From Terebella lapidaria (lineage: Eukaryota > Annelida > Polychaeta > Terebellida > Terebellidae), in assembly GCA_949152475.1 (NCBI GenBank), contig OX424563.1, positions 15,411,001 to 15,475,000 of the forward strand: a stretch of 64,000 bases of DNA. Reading direction: 5' to 3'. The position numbers were made by a program, and so were the translations under genes. Positions 31,900 to 45,500 of the stretch are shown piece after piece. The notes under the pieces were generated by a model that saw nothing but the letters and a program-made list of their open reading frames with translations, had not been told where the DNA came from and made no database searches. Position 1 is the first letter of the stretch; the number at the start of each line of letters is the position of its first letter.

Positions 31900-34800
31900 G
31901 TGCAGGATACCTCGATCCTGCACCAAGTCCCAGACAAAATCGGCTATTTTTTCAGTGAGAATGGTCACGCAATTTCCACAAAGTGCCAGTTGAAGCAGTG
32001 GTGGTAACTCGTGAAGCCCAGGTAGGACCACACGTCTCCCACGTACCAGGGCCTTGGCCACCTGGGCACGCTATCCAGCTTTGCTGGGTCGGTACGGATA
32101 CTTGTCTTCATCGCCATGAAGCCCAAGTAGAGTATCTCTTCAGTGAAGAGCTCACATTTGGACGACTTCAGTTTGAGCCCTGCCTGCTGGATGTTATGGA
32201 GCACCATCTACAAGTCGGTCAGGGTCTCTTGAAAGAGCGACTGTACATGACGACGTCGTCGATGTAGACTATACATCTTTTCCAAAGATACCCTTTTAGC
32301 ACTATTTTTCCATGAGGAGCTCAAATGTCGCAGGGGCGTTACAGAGCCCGAGCGGCATTACCGTGAACTGGTAAAGGCCGTTATTGGTGACAAAGGCTGT
32401 CTTAGCTGTATCACTCTTCTCCATTTGAACTTCAGGAAAGGTGTCGGATCGTCGGGAAAGACTCTGTACGACATTGTGAGCGTGCCTATTGCAGTATCTA
32501 GCTCATGGCGTAGTACAACAGGAGCATCCGTGGGGTTCACCACGAGGATAGGGATTCCACTGGGGACAGGCTTGTCTAGAGCGCCACCCAGTGTGTGTCC
32601 CATATCCTAGGCGAAGTTGCACATTGGTTGTACTTTACAAGCTCCACCATTGAGCGGTATGCTCGGGTGTCATGGGCGCGCTTCTGCAACAGTATAGCTG
32701 AAGGGCGGCATGACCGTAGCACACACCACCCGAAAATGAAAGGAATGAGTCGAAACTGTCCTGAACAGGAAGTGAACCTCGTCCCCACGAGGAGTTCACA
32801 TTAGGAGTTCAAGTCCTTGGTCACCTTATGGATACATAGGAAGTTCATTCCTATCATCCTTGTTTTGCCGATATCAGCAATGATCACCTCTGTCATAAAT
32901 ACATTACCCACAAGTGTAATTGGTGGATAGTCCTTTGATAGGGCTACAGTCGTTACCAACTCCGAAGAGCTGAGTCGTGCAACTCAATGTAAGTGCCGGT
33001 AGCCATGTGCATGTGTGTTCAACCATCTGTGCGAATGTTAATGCAGATGTCTGTCCATCAGTGTGGGTGTCTGTCTGCATGTGCGGATGTCTGTCTGTCT
33101 GTATGTGTGTAGCCACTGAAGCTGCCAGAGAGCAAGTGGAAACTGGCGTCCATGGCTTGCCATGGCTGTCCATCCGGACGGCTCTCCATGGCTTCGTTTG
33201 AGTCAATATCCTACCCGGATCCTTCAGGGTCTTTTAGAGGTACTACCACTTTCGGTCACTGATGTGTTTGGAATACCTCGTTCAGAAGTTTAGCTTGTTT
33301 ATTAGGTTTCACTCAAATTTCTCGGAGCCAAACAGTGCAACTCATTGGGTCCATGGGTGGTTCCCCATTCTTCCAGAACATACCCTTATGGTCTGATCTT
33401 TCTGCGTCTTGACTTTGGATACCACTCACCTTGCTTCCTTCTGGTTCCGACATGTGGCATTGCGGAAATAGAGTTTCCACGTCCACTTACTTGTACTCGT
33501 ACTTGTACTTGTAGCTATTCACACCTTCAGGAATGCCCCTCATTTGAAGATATACTGGTGCATTGATACACATCAGGGAAAAAAGAAGAACAAAGATGTA
33601 TGCGGAAACTGTTATCAAGTGTATACGTGCATAGTAATTGTACCTGCAAATAGGTACAAGTACGAGTACAAGTACAAGTGAGTGGATGCGGAAACTCTCC
33701 ATTGTGATACTTTGGTCGTGTTTGCAAGTTTTGGGCCAAGGTGGAACATATTGGGGACCAATGTTGTAATTAAGATGGGGGTATTGTGGCAATTTTGCCC
33801 AAAGATCAGGACAGGCTTTTGGCCACTTTTGTACATCATATTAAGGCCGCTTCAGATTCGAAGCATGTATTACCACAGGGACTTCTACCGGGTATTTTTT
33901 ACCGGTTTCAATATTTCATGTTTATGACGATTTTCATCTTGCTCCTGCGCTGGCACTATATATACTGCTAGTGCCTTAGATTCTGGGAAGTCATTCTCTT
34001 GAATCTCAGGGAGCACGATGGTGAGCGCACTGATCCTGTCCCCTTACTGAGTAGAGAGCTCTTGGCTCCCATAGACAAATAATTGTGCGCAATCCCGGGT
34101 GCTCCATGTCTGCATGTCTGCATGTTGAGCTGATGACATCACCCTGAGGTGCTATGGACAGGCTCTGGCAGTTCGTCAGGCTGGCAAGGGTTCTATCCCC
34201 TCGTTGGATCATCTGCGAGTCCGGCCACCAAAGCACCCACATGCTCCCGTTCATTTCGCTGTTCCTATGGCTTTTGTTCCCAGGCACAGGCTACATGACC
34301 ATGATGAAGCATTTCTGAGTCATGTATCAGTCGGATCTCGTCCAGAGGACTAATTATCTAGTTCACTGACGCCGACAAGGACCGTGCCAAAAAGCAGGGG
34401 GCATGCATGCTAGGGAGCCGGCATTAAACATTACATAAATAATGTAGGAACATTAAGTACCAGACCGATCAGAGGTACCCTAACACTATAGTTCTGATTT
34501 ATAAAAGGATTCAGCTTATAGGGCTACAAACTCTATTTATTTGGGGGAATCATGGGCCTCCCCACTCCCCCGTAGAACTGGGTTATCACAGTCAGGTTGT
34601 GTGGAATTTATAATTAGGAGAGACGAAGAAGCTACTTTTTGACATAAAAAGGCTCACTGCGTATCTCGAATATGCATATATTGACATGGACCATATTAGG
34701 GCGAAACAGATTGTGAGGAATCACAATTACAGAATACAAAGTACAACATAAAACATTAATGGTACCGAGCTAGTGGATCCACAATGTAACACTAACCATC

Positions 34801-37782
34801 ATAAATATTTTTCTCATAAATATCATTTGTGTGCAGATAATATTTCCTCGTCTAACTAGCAGGGTTATGGATGGAACAGGCTGCTTTGTGGCGACAAAAC
34901 AACTCGTTTATGTGATTGTATGCGACTGACATTATTCTTATTGTCTGTATGTTCGTTATAAATAGCCCAGCATGACAGGACTGCCTGCTGGATGTTATGG
35001 AGCACCATCTACAAGTCGGTCAGGGTCTCTTGAAAGAGCGACTGTACATGACGACGTCGTCGATGTAGACTATACATCTTTTCCAAAGATACCCTTTTAG
35101 CACTATTTTTCCATGAGGCGCTCAAATGTCGCAGGGGCGTTACAGAGCCCGAGCGGCATTACCGTGAACTGGTAAAGGCCGTTATTGGTGACAAAGGCTG
35201 TCTTAGCTGTATCACTCTTCTCCATTTGAACTTCAGGAAAGGTGTCGGATCGTCGGGAAAGACTCTGTACGACATTGTGAGCGTGCATATTGCAGTATCT
35301 AGCTCATGGCGTAGTACAACAGGAGCATCCGTGGGGTTCACCATGAGGATAGGGATTCCACTGGGGACAGGCTTGTCTAGAGCGCCACCCAGTGTGTGTC
35401 CCATATCCCAGGCGAAGTTGCACATTGGTTGTACTTTACAAGCTCCACCATTGAGCGGTATGCTCGGGTGTCATGGGCGCGCTTCTGCAACAGTATAGCT
35501 GAAGGGCGGCATGACCGTAGCACACACCACCCGAAAATGAAAGGAATGAGTCGAAACTGTCCTGAACAGGAAGTGAACCTCGTCCCCACGAGGAGTTCAC
35601 ATTAGGAGTTCAAGTCCTTGGTCACCTTATGGATACGGAGGAAGTTCATTCCTATCATCCTTGTTTTGCCGATATCAGCAATGATCACCTCTGTCATAAA
35701 TACATTACCCACAAGTGTAATTAGTGGATAGTCCTTTGATAGGGCTACAGTCGTTACCAACTCCGAAGAGCTGAGTCGTGCAACTCAATGTAAGTGCCGG
35801 TAGCCATGTGCACGTGTGTTCAACCATCTGTGCGAATGTTAATGCAGATGTCTGTCCATCAGTGTGGGTGTCTGTCTGCATGTGCGGATGTCTGTCTGTC
35901 TGTATGTGTGTAGCCACTGAAGCTGCCAGAGAGCAAGTGGAAACTGGCGTCCATGGCTTGCCATGGCTGTCCATCCGGACGGCTCTCCATGGCTTCGTTT
36001 GAGTCAATATCCTACTCGGATCCTTCAGGGTCTTTTAGAGGTACTACCACTTTTGGTCACTGATGTGTTTGGAATACCTCGTTCAGAAGTTTAGCTTGTT
36101 TATTAGGTTTCACTCAAAATTCTCGGAGCCAGACAGTGCAACTCATTGGGTCCATGGGTGGTTCCCCATTCTTCCAAAACATACCCTTATGGTCTGATCT
36201 TTCTGCGTCTTGACTTTGGATACCACTCACCTTGCTTCCTTTTGGTTCCGACATGTGGCATTGCGGAAATAGAGTTTCCATGTCCACTTACTTGTACTCG
36301 TACTTGTACTTGTGGCTATTCACACCTTCAGGAATGCCCCTCATTTGAAGATATACTGGTGCATTGATACACATCAGGGAAAAAAGAAGAACAAAGATGT
36401 ATGCGGAAACTGTTATCAAGTGTATACGTGCATAGTAATTGTACCTGCAAATAGGTACAAGTACGAGTACAAGTACAAGTGAGTGGATGCGGAAACTCTC
36501 CATTGTGATACTTTGGTCGTGTTTGCAAGTTTTGGGCCAAGGTGGAACATATTGGGGACCAACGTTGTAATCAAGATGGGGGTATTGTGGCAATTTTGCC
36601 CAAAGATCAGGACAGGCTTTTGGCCACTTTTGTACATCATATTAAGGCCGCTTCAGATTCGAAGCATGTATTACCACAGGGACTTCTACCGGGTATTTTT
36701 TACCGGTTTCAATATTTCATGTTTATGACGATTTTCATCTTGCTCCTGCACTGGCACTATATATACTGCTAGTGCCTTAGATTCTGGGAAGTCATTCTCT
36801 TGAATCTCAGGGAGCACGATGGTGAGCGCACTGATCCTGTCCCCTTACTGAGTAGAGAGCTCTTGGCTCCCATAGACAAATAATTGTGCGCAATCCCGGG
36901 TGCTCCATGTCTGCATGTCTGCATGTTGAGCTGATGACCTCACCCTGAGGTGCTATGGACAGGCTCTGGCAGTTCGTCAGGCTGGCAAGGGTTCTATCCC
37001 CTCGTTGGATCATCTGCGAGTCCGGCCACCAAAGCACCCACATGCTCCCGTACATTTCGCTGTTCCTATGGCTTTTATTCCCAGGCACAGGCTACATGAC
37101 CATGATGAAGCATTTCTGAGTCATGTATCAGTCGGATCTCGTCCAGAGGACTAATTATCTAGTTCACTGACGCCGACAAGGACCGTGCCAAAAAGCAGGG
37201 GGCATGCATGCTAGGGAGCCGGCATTAAACGTTACATAAATAATGTAGGAACATTAAGTACCAGACCGATCAGAGGTACCCTAACACTATAGTTCTGATT
37301 TATAAAAGGATTCAGCTGATAGGGCTACAAACTCTATTTATTTGGGGGAATCATGGGCCTCCCCACTCCCTCGTAGAACTGGGTTATCACAGTCAGGTTG
37401 TGTGGAATTTATAATTAGGAGAGACGAAGAAGCTACTTTTTGACATAAAAAGGCTCACTGCGTATCTCGAATATCCATATATTGACATGGACCATATTAG
37501 GGCGAAACAGATTATGAGGAATCACAATTACAGAATACAAAGTACAACATAAAACATTAATGGTACCGAGCTAGTGGATCCACAATGTAACACTAATCAT
37601 CATAAATATTTTTCTCATAAATATCATTTGTGTGCAGATAATATTTCCTCGTCTAACTAGCAGGGTTATGGATGGAACAGGCTGCTTTGTGGCGACAAAA
37701 CAACTCGTTTACGTGATTGTATGCAACTGACATTATCCTTATTGTCTGTATGTTCGTTATAAATAGCCCAGCATGACAGGAC
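31900..37782 (-). mobile_element. Broken Ty3/Gypsy-type LTR retroelement remnant, tandemly duplicated
   Basis: On the minus strand, parts of a Ty3/Gypsy polyprotein can be recognised: a retropepsin-like segment (about 32,820-32,930), and reverse transcriptase segments with the YxDD-region VYIDDVV (about 32,240-32,280), the upstream VMPLGLCNAPATFE-type segment, and the downstream CELFTEEILYLGF segment (about 32,100-32,170). The protease and part of the RT recur 2,801 bases away in the second copy. The element is broken in both copies, with several breaks in each. Gag, integrase and clear paired LTRs were not recognised. The copies are about 98% alike by eye, so the duplication is young while the element itself looks older. 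Confidence 0.75.
32180..37781. repeat. 2.8-kb direct tandem duplication (two copies)
   Basis: 32,180-34,980 is repeated at 34,981-37,781 with a constant offset of 2,801 bases and only scattered substitutions. Each copy also includes a TGTCTGTCTG-type simple run (about 33,050-33,110), an inverted pair of GTACTTGTACTTGT words (about 33,466-33,520 and 33,640-33,700), and a tRNA-like segment with a GGTTCTATCCC B-box (about 34,150-34,210). Confidence 0.92.
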
Positions 37783-38059
37783 TTATATTGTCTATTATCT
37801 GTACGATAATGACAACGGAACACAACGAGAACAAAAGTATTGAATCATCTTTTTATTCAAAGAAGACGGAGTTCGAGTCTGGCATCTAACAAACGTAAAA
37901 GCCCGAAAATCTTACAAGATGTCATACATGTATTCTGAATTTTGGTCATACTCATAGGCAAATGTAACGTTTGGCGCCCACGGCGCACAGGTCGAACGCG
38001 GCGGGTGTCATAATTACTAGAACTACAACCAGGTAACAGTCCGTCTGGACGAGTCCGGC

Positions 38060-38760
38060 CGTCATACATCACATCATAACACATCATCATCAACATCATC
38101 ATCATCATACAACATATACATTAGTTATGGTAATGTAGCCATATGCGGAGCCTGAGATGCCATGGGAGTGGCACCACAGAACTCACACACTTGGGCATGT
38201 TGCTGGCCGGCCTCGCCGACGGCACTGCCGCAGGGATAGAACCCTGGACAGTCCGACGATCTGCCAGAGCCTGTGTTGCACCATCCCAGGGTGAGAGACC
38301 GGTGATCACAGGGACGAGCCCCGAATCATCACGGTCCCGATCCTGGGCCCCCTATGGGAATCGTCCCCAGGCAGGGCCCTCACGGGCCTTAGCCGGTGAG
38401 TAGGGACGTAGTCCGGCCGTCATATATTACATTATAACACATCATCATCAACATCATCATCGTCATACAACATATACATTAGTTATGGTAATGTAGTCGT
38501 ATGCGGAGCCTGAGATGCCATGGGAGCGGCACCACAGAACTCGTGCACATGGGCATGTTGCTGGCCGGCCTCACTGGCGGCACTGCCGCAGGGATAGAAC
38601 CCTGGAGAGCCGGACGGTCTGCCAGAGCCTGTGTCGCACCATCCCAGGGCGAGAGACTGGTAATCACAGGGACGAGCCCCGAATCATCACGGTCCCTTTC
38701 CTGGGCCCCCAGGGCCATCGCGGTCCTTAGCTGGTGAGTAGGGATGTAGAGCTCATGGCC
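38060..38760 (-). repeat. 358-bp duplication with tRNA-like (SINE-type) segments
   Basis: Two copies, offset by 358 bases, each carry on the plus strand ATGCGGAGCCTGAGATGCCA and an (ATC)n run at the upstream side. On the minus strand each has a tRNA-like stretch: GGATGGTGCAACACAGG-type A-box region followed by CAGGGTTCTATCCCTG (T-arm with B box). Both suggest a tRNA-derived SINE. A minus-strand TATAAATA lies just outside at about 38,830, so this could also be the 5' region of a larger element. Confidence 0.5.
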
Positions 38761-38829
38761 GAGCCCTCTGCCGTCCTCTTGCCTCGCCAGCACTGAGACA
38801 ACTCCACTGAACAAGACAGTTTCAGAGTA

Positions 38830-39390
38830 TTTATAACCCCTAAAGCACGAGACATGAGGGATGACGTTAGACCATTGTTAGAGTACAATATGGAGCGAGA
38901 GGATTTGAGGGCGTTGCTATGCAGCGCAAGTGCTTCGAATACGAAGCAGCCAAAACAAGAGCAGTGTTTACAAAGAATCTCCTGCCGTGATCTTTGGGCG
39001 AAATCGCCACACAAATATGCCTTAATATTGTGTTGCCCATCAGAATAATCCATAATATAAATATTCAATTGTTTCAATCAATTTATGAATGGAACATTCA
39101 GTACTGAAAGTTATAAAATAAAATACGCTAGCGTATGATAAACTGGCCTCTGAACTGTATCTTCTCCAAGGTTTATAGGGATCAGGGGACTTTCTTTCTA
39201 TATCTATACTCTATATGTCACACTTTCACTCGAGCGTTTAAAGGGGTCATGGATTTGATGATCTTGATTTGAGTTATGTGACCATATCTCAACCCCATAA
39301 TAAAAGTGATGGTTGGGCTCATGGTGTCTTGGTCTGAGAAAAGCTTCTCACGAATTAAATGGGCGTATATACGAGTGGGTGTGGTACTGT
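38830..39390. other. No supported coding feature
   Basis: This is AT-rich DNA between the duplication and the CFAP43 promoter. It may carry upstream CFAP43 regulatory sequence. I see no gene in it. Confidence 0.4.
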
Positions 39391-39398
39391 GTGGCGTT

Positions 39399-39466
39399 TA
39401 TAAAATGCGGAATGAAAATATAGTCAGTTCTCGCGTGACTTGGGCGTGATTTTGCTTCATAGCAAC
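39399..39466 (+). promoter_or_regulatory. Candidate CFAP43 promoter: TATA, Inr and near X-box
   Basis: TATAAAA at 39,399-39,405 is followed about 25 bases later by TCAGTT (39,424-39,429), an initiator match. GCTTCATAGCAAC at 39,454-39,466 resembles the RFX X-box: the right half AGCAAC fits RRNRAC exactly and the left half has one mismatch. RFX control is usual for ciliary genes. The ATG follows about 85 bases on. An AG at 39,534-39,535 after a pyrimidine run could instead be an acceptor for an upstream untranslated exon. Confidence 0.35.
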
Positions 39467-39548
39467 CACAAACTGTCATGGCGGATCATCAGACAAACTG
39501 ACGGAGCTAAAACTAATTGCATATCTTTGTTTCAGGATCTTACCAACA

Positions 39549-42500
39549 ATGGATTCCATTGGAACACTAGATATAGCGTGAGTCTTCATCAGATAGATCT
39601 AGATCTAGTCACTCGATCTCAAACAGTTAAACATGCATGGTCCACGAATGGATTGGTCCATTGGAATGCACTGAGGATGTGTCATCTGATCATCCATCAT
39701 AATCATTGTCAGTGGGCGAGCTTGATTTCCCCACACAGGAACAAGTGTTCGGAGAACAGAACCAGTTCCAAGTTGACTAATTAAAGCGAGTGAGAACCAA
39801 ACTGCAAAATCTAGGATGAGGTTGTTGGTGCTGTTGCTGCCACTGCCATAGTTTCAGTGCTGCCACCTAGCAACAGTTCTGTTTGACGGAGTGAAAAGTG
39901 TAACACCGTCGGTGTAAATCTGCGATATCGAGTGCATAGTTGTTTTGTAACCTGTTCTGGTGGCAGTTGGTGGCAGTTCCTGTGCAGAAATCGAGCGCGC
40001 CCATTGACTCTAGACTATAGTCGGCGTCATTGGTCTGTGAGCGGTGGTTTTTCGGCGATTACTCAGTCAATATTTGAGATAATCCGATGGAATTTTGACA
40101 GGTATGTTATCTTATGACCGCCTAACTAAGGATGCATTTTCGAGAAGATAGGATGCGAACTTGCGAAGCAAAAGAGTTGACCTATCTCGTCCATAGTAAA
40201 AATCTGGTGAAATCTTAGCGTCCGTCGCATATTAGCATCCGTTTATTTAGCTTTTTTTAGCCTTTTGTTTGAAACGCTAATATTAATGGACACTGATATA
40301 TTAATTTGTCGAACACAACATATGTTGGCAAGATGAAAACGCTAAATTTAAATTTAACGGACGCCATACAGACGCTAATATTTTATGGTTTAGAGTATCT
40401 AATTTCTGCCAGCCACAATATATCGTATCGAAACGTTCAACATGTATCAATTTTTTTCTTCGTAATAAAACACCAAATTTTGATATGGCAGGTGGCCGCC
40501 GGTCAGTCATACACGACCGGTATGATGACTAACTAATCCCTGGAGTGACTGACACCAGTCAACAATGTTCCGACAATCTGTGTTGATTTCCTGCTGGTGA
40601 TTTCGCGACCCTTTTCCATGTGTTCTGTTGACATTTTTGGCATTTTTCTGTCTCAAGTAAAATATCAAAAAAATCTATGTCAAACTTTTTTAGCGCGATA
40701 TATATATATCGACACTTGTATTTGATTTGATATGCCACCCCTAATAATCATGATAATTGTGCAAGTCCCATAAAATTCCTGCAGAGAACTAGGGCACACC
40801 TCAGAACCCAAAGACCCCATGGAGCTGTGCTCGCTTGCAATCTATCAAACTCAATTTCAAAACTGCATATGTCAAATTCCTGGATCTCCCCCTAAAGCTG
40901 CTAATTTGTCCAAGTTGTCATAAAACTGTGTGCTTATCTTGTTCCAGCTGGGCCCAGGGCTATGATGGCTCTCAAGCCGAGTACATCACCAGAGACGTCG
41001 TCTGCTTCAAGTGCGGCAACAAGATCAAGTTCGTGGCTGAAGATGGTCACGAGAGTATATTCCCTGCCCCGCCTGAGGGATTGGGGCTGATCGCAGTTCA
41101 GGGGCTAGGGCATCTCTTCGCTTTCTCTAACCAAGTGGTCGATCCGACCATAGCAGTATACCAGTATCCATCCTTTCGGCTCCTGGCTGAACTCGCAGGT
41201 AGGGTTCAGGAATGATTGATACCAGTAGTATCTGTATATACATTTAATTTACAACGAGTCAATTACTGTAGCCTGCTGTGATTGCTCTATTTCTCCATCA
41301 CAGGAGGTGCTAAATTGGAGTACACACAAATGACATTTTCATCAAGCGAATATTTGGCCACAATCTCCGGAATTCCAGACTTCGAACTGACAATCTGGTG
41401 AGGCATTTTCCCACTCTTTCGTCTTTGTGTCTCCCCCAATACAAACTGTACCTAGGGTCTATTAATCCATCGCCTAAACATTGTCATGGCAGGAACCACC
41501 ACTCGGGTGACAAGCTGACCACACATGACCTCGGAGGTTCCCTGCCAACCAGTCTCACTTTCAACCCTGCAAACTGGCGACAGCTCTGTACAACCACATC
41601 CACTGAGCTGTGCCTGTGGCAGATGGAGCGCAGCAACACTCAGTATATCTTACATAAACAGTAAGTTCCTCTGAGCTTTTTGAAGTGTATAAATCAAGTT
41701 TTACTACCGTATTTATTCAATTAGTTTGAACACTCTAATAATTCGAACACCAAAAACTATTCAAGAAAATAATTTTCAAATTGACTCGTTTAGTTCGAAC
41801 AGTCAAATTTACGATCGAAATTTCGATTGAAACAACGAACGAAATCAACCTGTCAGCTGCCAAAACATACAACTCGCCAGGTGGCAGCACTACGAAATGA
41901 GTAATCAGCGATATATTCGCCAGGTGGCAGTGATCGCGATTAGGCCTTCCAATGCTAGGGTATATGACAAAAAACGCGGACCTCATAGTGCCAGGCGGTT
42001 TGCGGGCCATTGAAGATTTTCCGAGTCAAGTGACTCGATCGCACATGCAATATGACTGGAATCTAGCATCAATGTGAGATTATAAATTACAGTTACCCGG
42101 CGATTTAGCAGCCAGTTATTCAAGTTTTTTTTAAAATGCTAGTTGTCTGCAGTTAACCTATCAATCGTACAGGCCCTAACCAGCCAGCATGAGCGGCATC
42201 TGTCAACTCGCGTAGGCCTATCTGCCTACGCGAGTTGGTTTGGGATTTTTTTTTCGTTTTGACGGGCGATTTTATCGTGAATCTAATAATTCGAACATTT
42301 CAAAATTTAATTATTTTTAGCTGTTCGAACTAATTGAATAAATACGGTAACTGCTAAATGGGCGACGAGCCTCAAAGATATGCCCTTTTTGAAATGATAA
42401 CCACAGGTGGTTTCAGTGAGGTCTTTGATGTACATTGTACAGATTTTGTTGAAGTTTCCTTCATCTGATGAATGATGTCTCTCCAGGAAGGTGCGACTGC

Positions 42501-45500
42501 CTGCAGTTGACGGCTCAGACACTGATCGTGAGGACGAATCCCCTACACGAGCCTCCACCAGAATGAGTCGCGCCACGACGATAGCGCTTCCTCAGACTGC
42601 CATCGCGGGTGTCAAGGGGCAGGATGCTGACCGTTTTCAGGACTACCAGGATGACAAGGAGCGGGTGGAGCCCACCAGTCATGTCTGGACCCCGACTGGG
42701 GAGATTGTGATGGGGTGTCGTGGTGGCCAGCTCATCAAGGTTGGTATCAATGTTCATCAAGGTGACACCCACCAAGGATTTTATACACATTGTTCAGTCG
42801 TGGACATGGTTCTGTCTAACTCTTGACATTGTTTTGAAAATGAATGCAAATAGACATGACCGTGTAGGGTAAGTAATAGTCCCATCTCGTATTTTGTTAC
42901 AGGTGGATGCTGAGGGAGGGCAGCTGAGTATGATCTACAACCCTGGACCTCGAGCAGTCAGCGCTGTCTCTCGAGCCAGTGCTTCAGGTGCCAGAGAACT
43001 TTCAGACCTTGCAGGTACAAAACCACGAGAATGAACAAAAGTACATTAGAAATACTAGTACACGTAGACTCCACGGACATTTGAAAACAAAAAATATATT
43101 CAAGCAACTGGTTGTTCATTGCCTCATATAGAGTCAAGTACGAGTCTGGGCTATGGTAATGTGATGACTGAAGGATCCATGAACTGTCTGGCCCTGCACA
43201 AGAAAGGTCTCTTTGTGGCTGGCATGGATGGCACAGTCAGACAGCTGGAGGTCACTCACAACCAGATGCGATTGGTCGAGTCCTACCCCCTTGGTCAACC
43301 AATCACATCACTCAGCTTTAACCCTGCCCACCACAAGCTGGCAGTAGGCAGTGACATGGTACGTACTAAAAAATTCTGATCCCCATTCTCATAGTTATAA
43401 AATTGTGTCTTTCAGGTTGTAAGTTCAAACATAACATTATAGGTTTGTTAAATGTCCGTTTCAGGGAAGTGTACACATATATGACCCGAGCGACCCTGGC
43501 AACATGAAGACGTTGTTCGACAATCATCACGGCGAGTTTGTGGCAGTAGACACATTCTCCGCTGGGGTCGACTTCTGTGTGGTATGTTCAGTGTGATAAA
43601 CGGCTAACCTATGATGATCATATGAGAATATATTTAAAGCAGTGGCCAAATTTCAAGGAGAACTAATATTGCTTCAGAGGTTGCTAAATGTGTATTTGGA
43701 AATGTTGTGCAACATTACATGATTCCATTTGGACTGCACCAGATGTGATTATGTAGTGGGAAGTAATGAGTTATGGAAATTGCTGTGTATATATATTGTT
43801 TGTTCCTGCAGAGTGTGAGATTGGATGGTGAGATTCAGATCTGGCAGATGGACAATGCTAAGCTTGTGGGATCTACATCCATTGGTGTGCAGGTGAGACA
43901 ATGACAGCTGGAACTCCAGGGATGGAATGTGTAATAATTATTTATTCCTGACCGGTATATATCTTGTGTGTATTACAACTCCCTTCTGTTGACAGGCATG
44001 TTGTTTGGCTGCCAGCCCTCTCGCGCACATTGTCGCAGCGGGCTCCACTTGTGGTCACATATACTTTGTAGACGTGAACAAAGTTGACAGTCCACGGATT
44101 GTGAGTAGGGTCCATCTCCACAATGGTCCTGTGTACCAGCTCGGGTGTGTATCATAGATTATTGACATGAGGTGCTTGAATTTTGTACTAGTAGTCAATC
44201 GATTAAGTCATGCATAATTATGTTCACAACAACAATTTGCATGTATTGTGTTTGCATTATCACTCTGACAGGTTCAGCCAAAATGGACACCTACTGGTCA
44301 CAGGATCAGACGATGGTCACATCTTCGTGCTAGATGGTCGAGCGACTAAAAACTTCCAGCCTCTTGGCCATGTTGGTCAGTGTCAAACTTAGGTCTCTCC
44401 CAGTTTCAGGTCAGCTGTGAAAACTTGATGTAAAATATACGTGTATCTTTCACTTGCAGCCATGGAAGGAAAAATCACGGCCATCTCTATGCATAGACAG
44501 GAACAGGTCACAAAAGTAGTTGTCATGTCCAACACGTCTCAAAACATGCGGTCTGGAGCTACTCGAGTGGTGTACTTCAACCTCCCAGACAGCGTCAACA
44601 ACAGTGCGTCACTCTTTTTCAGGCCCATTAGATAATTGATGAGAAGTACTATGAGCATTGTAATCGGTAAGATAAGATGAATGAGCATTGTAATCGGTGC
44701 CACAGATATAAGTTTTATCCAGTAGTCCAAATCGGTATATGCTTTGAGATAATATTACCACTGCAGATTTCATTGCCTCATAGACTGCAAACTGAATGCA
44801 TCCTTTTTTCCCCATTCATCACAGATCCCAAGCCACTGCTGGCAAGCCTGAAGGCCGACTTCAAAGACGATGCCATCGGCAAACTGATCTACAACTTCTC
44901 TGCCCCAGCGTGGGGCGCCGCTGCGGCCGAGAGTTCCACGCTGTACTCACTCTGTCAGGGGACACGTCTCCTCAACCGCCTGACGCTTCCTAGTGAGCCG
45001 CCCAAGAAGGAGTTCAGCAAGGACTCATACTTGAAGCCTGTCGCAGAGTTTGGAAGTCACCAGCTTGCAGGGGGACTTGTGAAATTGTCTCCTCATCGAA
45101 AGTGGCTGGCATCTTGTGGCAGCGATGGGCGTCTTGCTGTCCGCACCATCGGAGCACTGGTGAGTTTTAGCCCTCTTCATGTCCGAGGGGACTGCAGAGA
45201 AATGGTACAGTGTTGGATATTCAAGATATTTGGGACAAACATGTACCCCAAAACAAGCTTACAGTCACATCGAACCCAGCCATTACTAACCTTTGACCTG
45301 ACCTTGACACATAGGACCGGGCTGTCGAGGTAAATGCCCATGACTTCAGGACTGGAGGAGCGCGTGCATTCGCCTTCACTCCCGACGCCAGCCGCATGCT
45401 GACCATCGGCTACGACAAAACTCTCGCCTGCTACAAATGGAAGTGAGTTATTATAGACTCTGCCTGTGGCTCACTATGTAAGGTGTTATCAGCTCTCCAT

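Noticed and set aside
40835-40947. Extension of CFAP43 exon 2 upstream, giving an earlier start
   Set aside because: A clear acceptor at 40,946-40,947 and a phase-matching first exon at 39,549 restore a 1,715-residue frame. The upstream open stretch lacks an ATG in frame.
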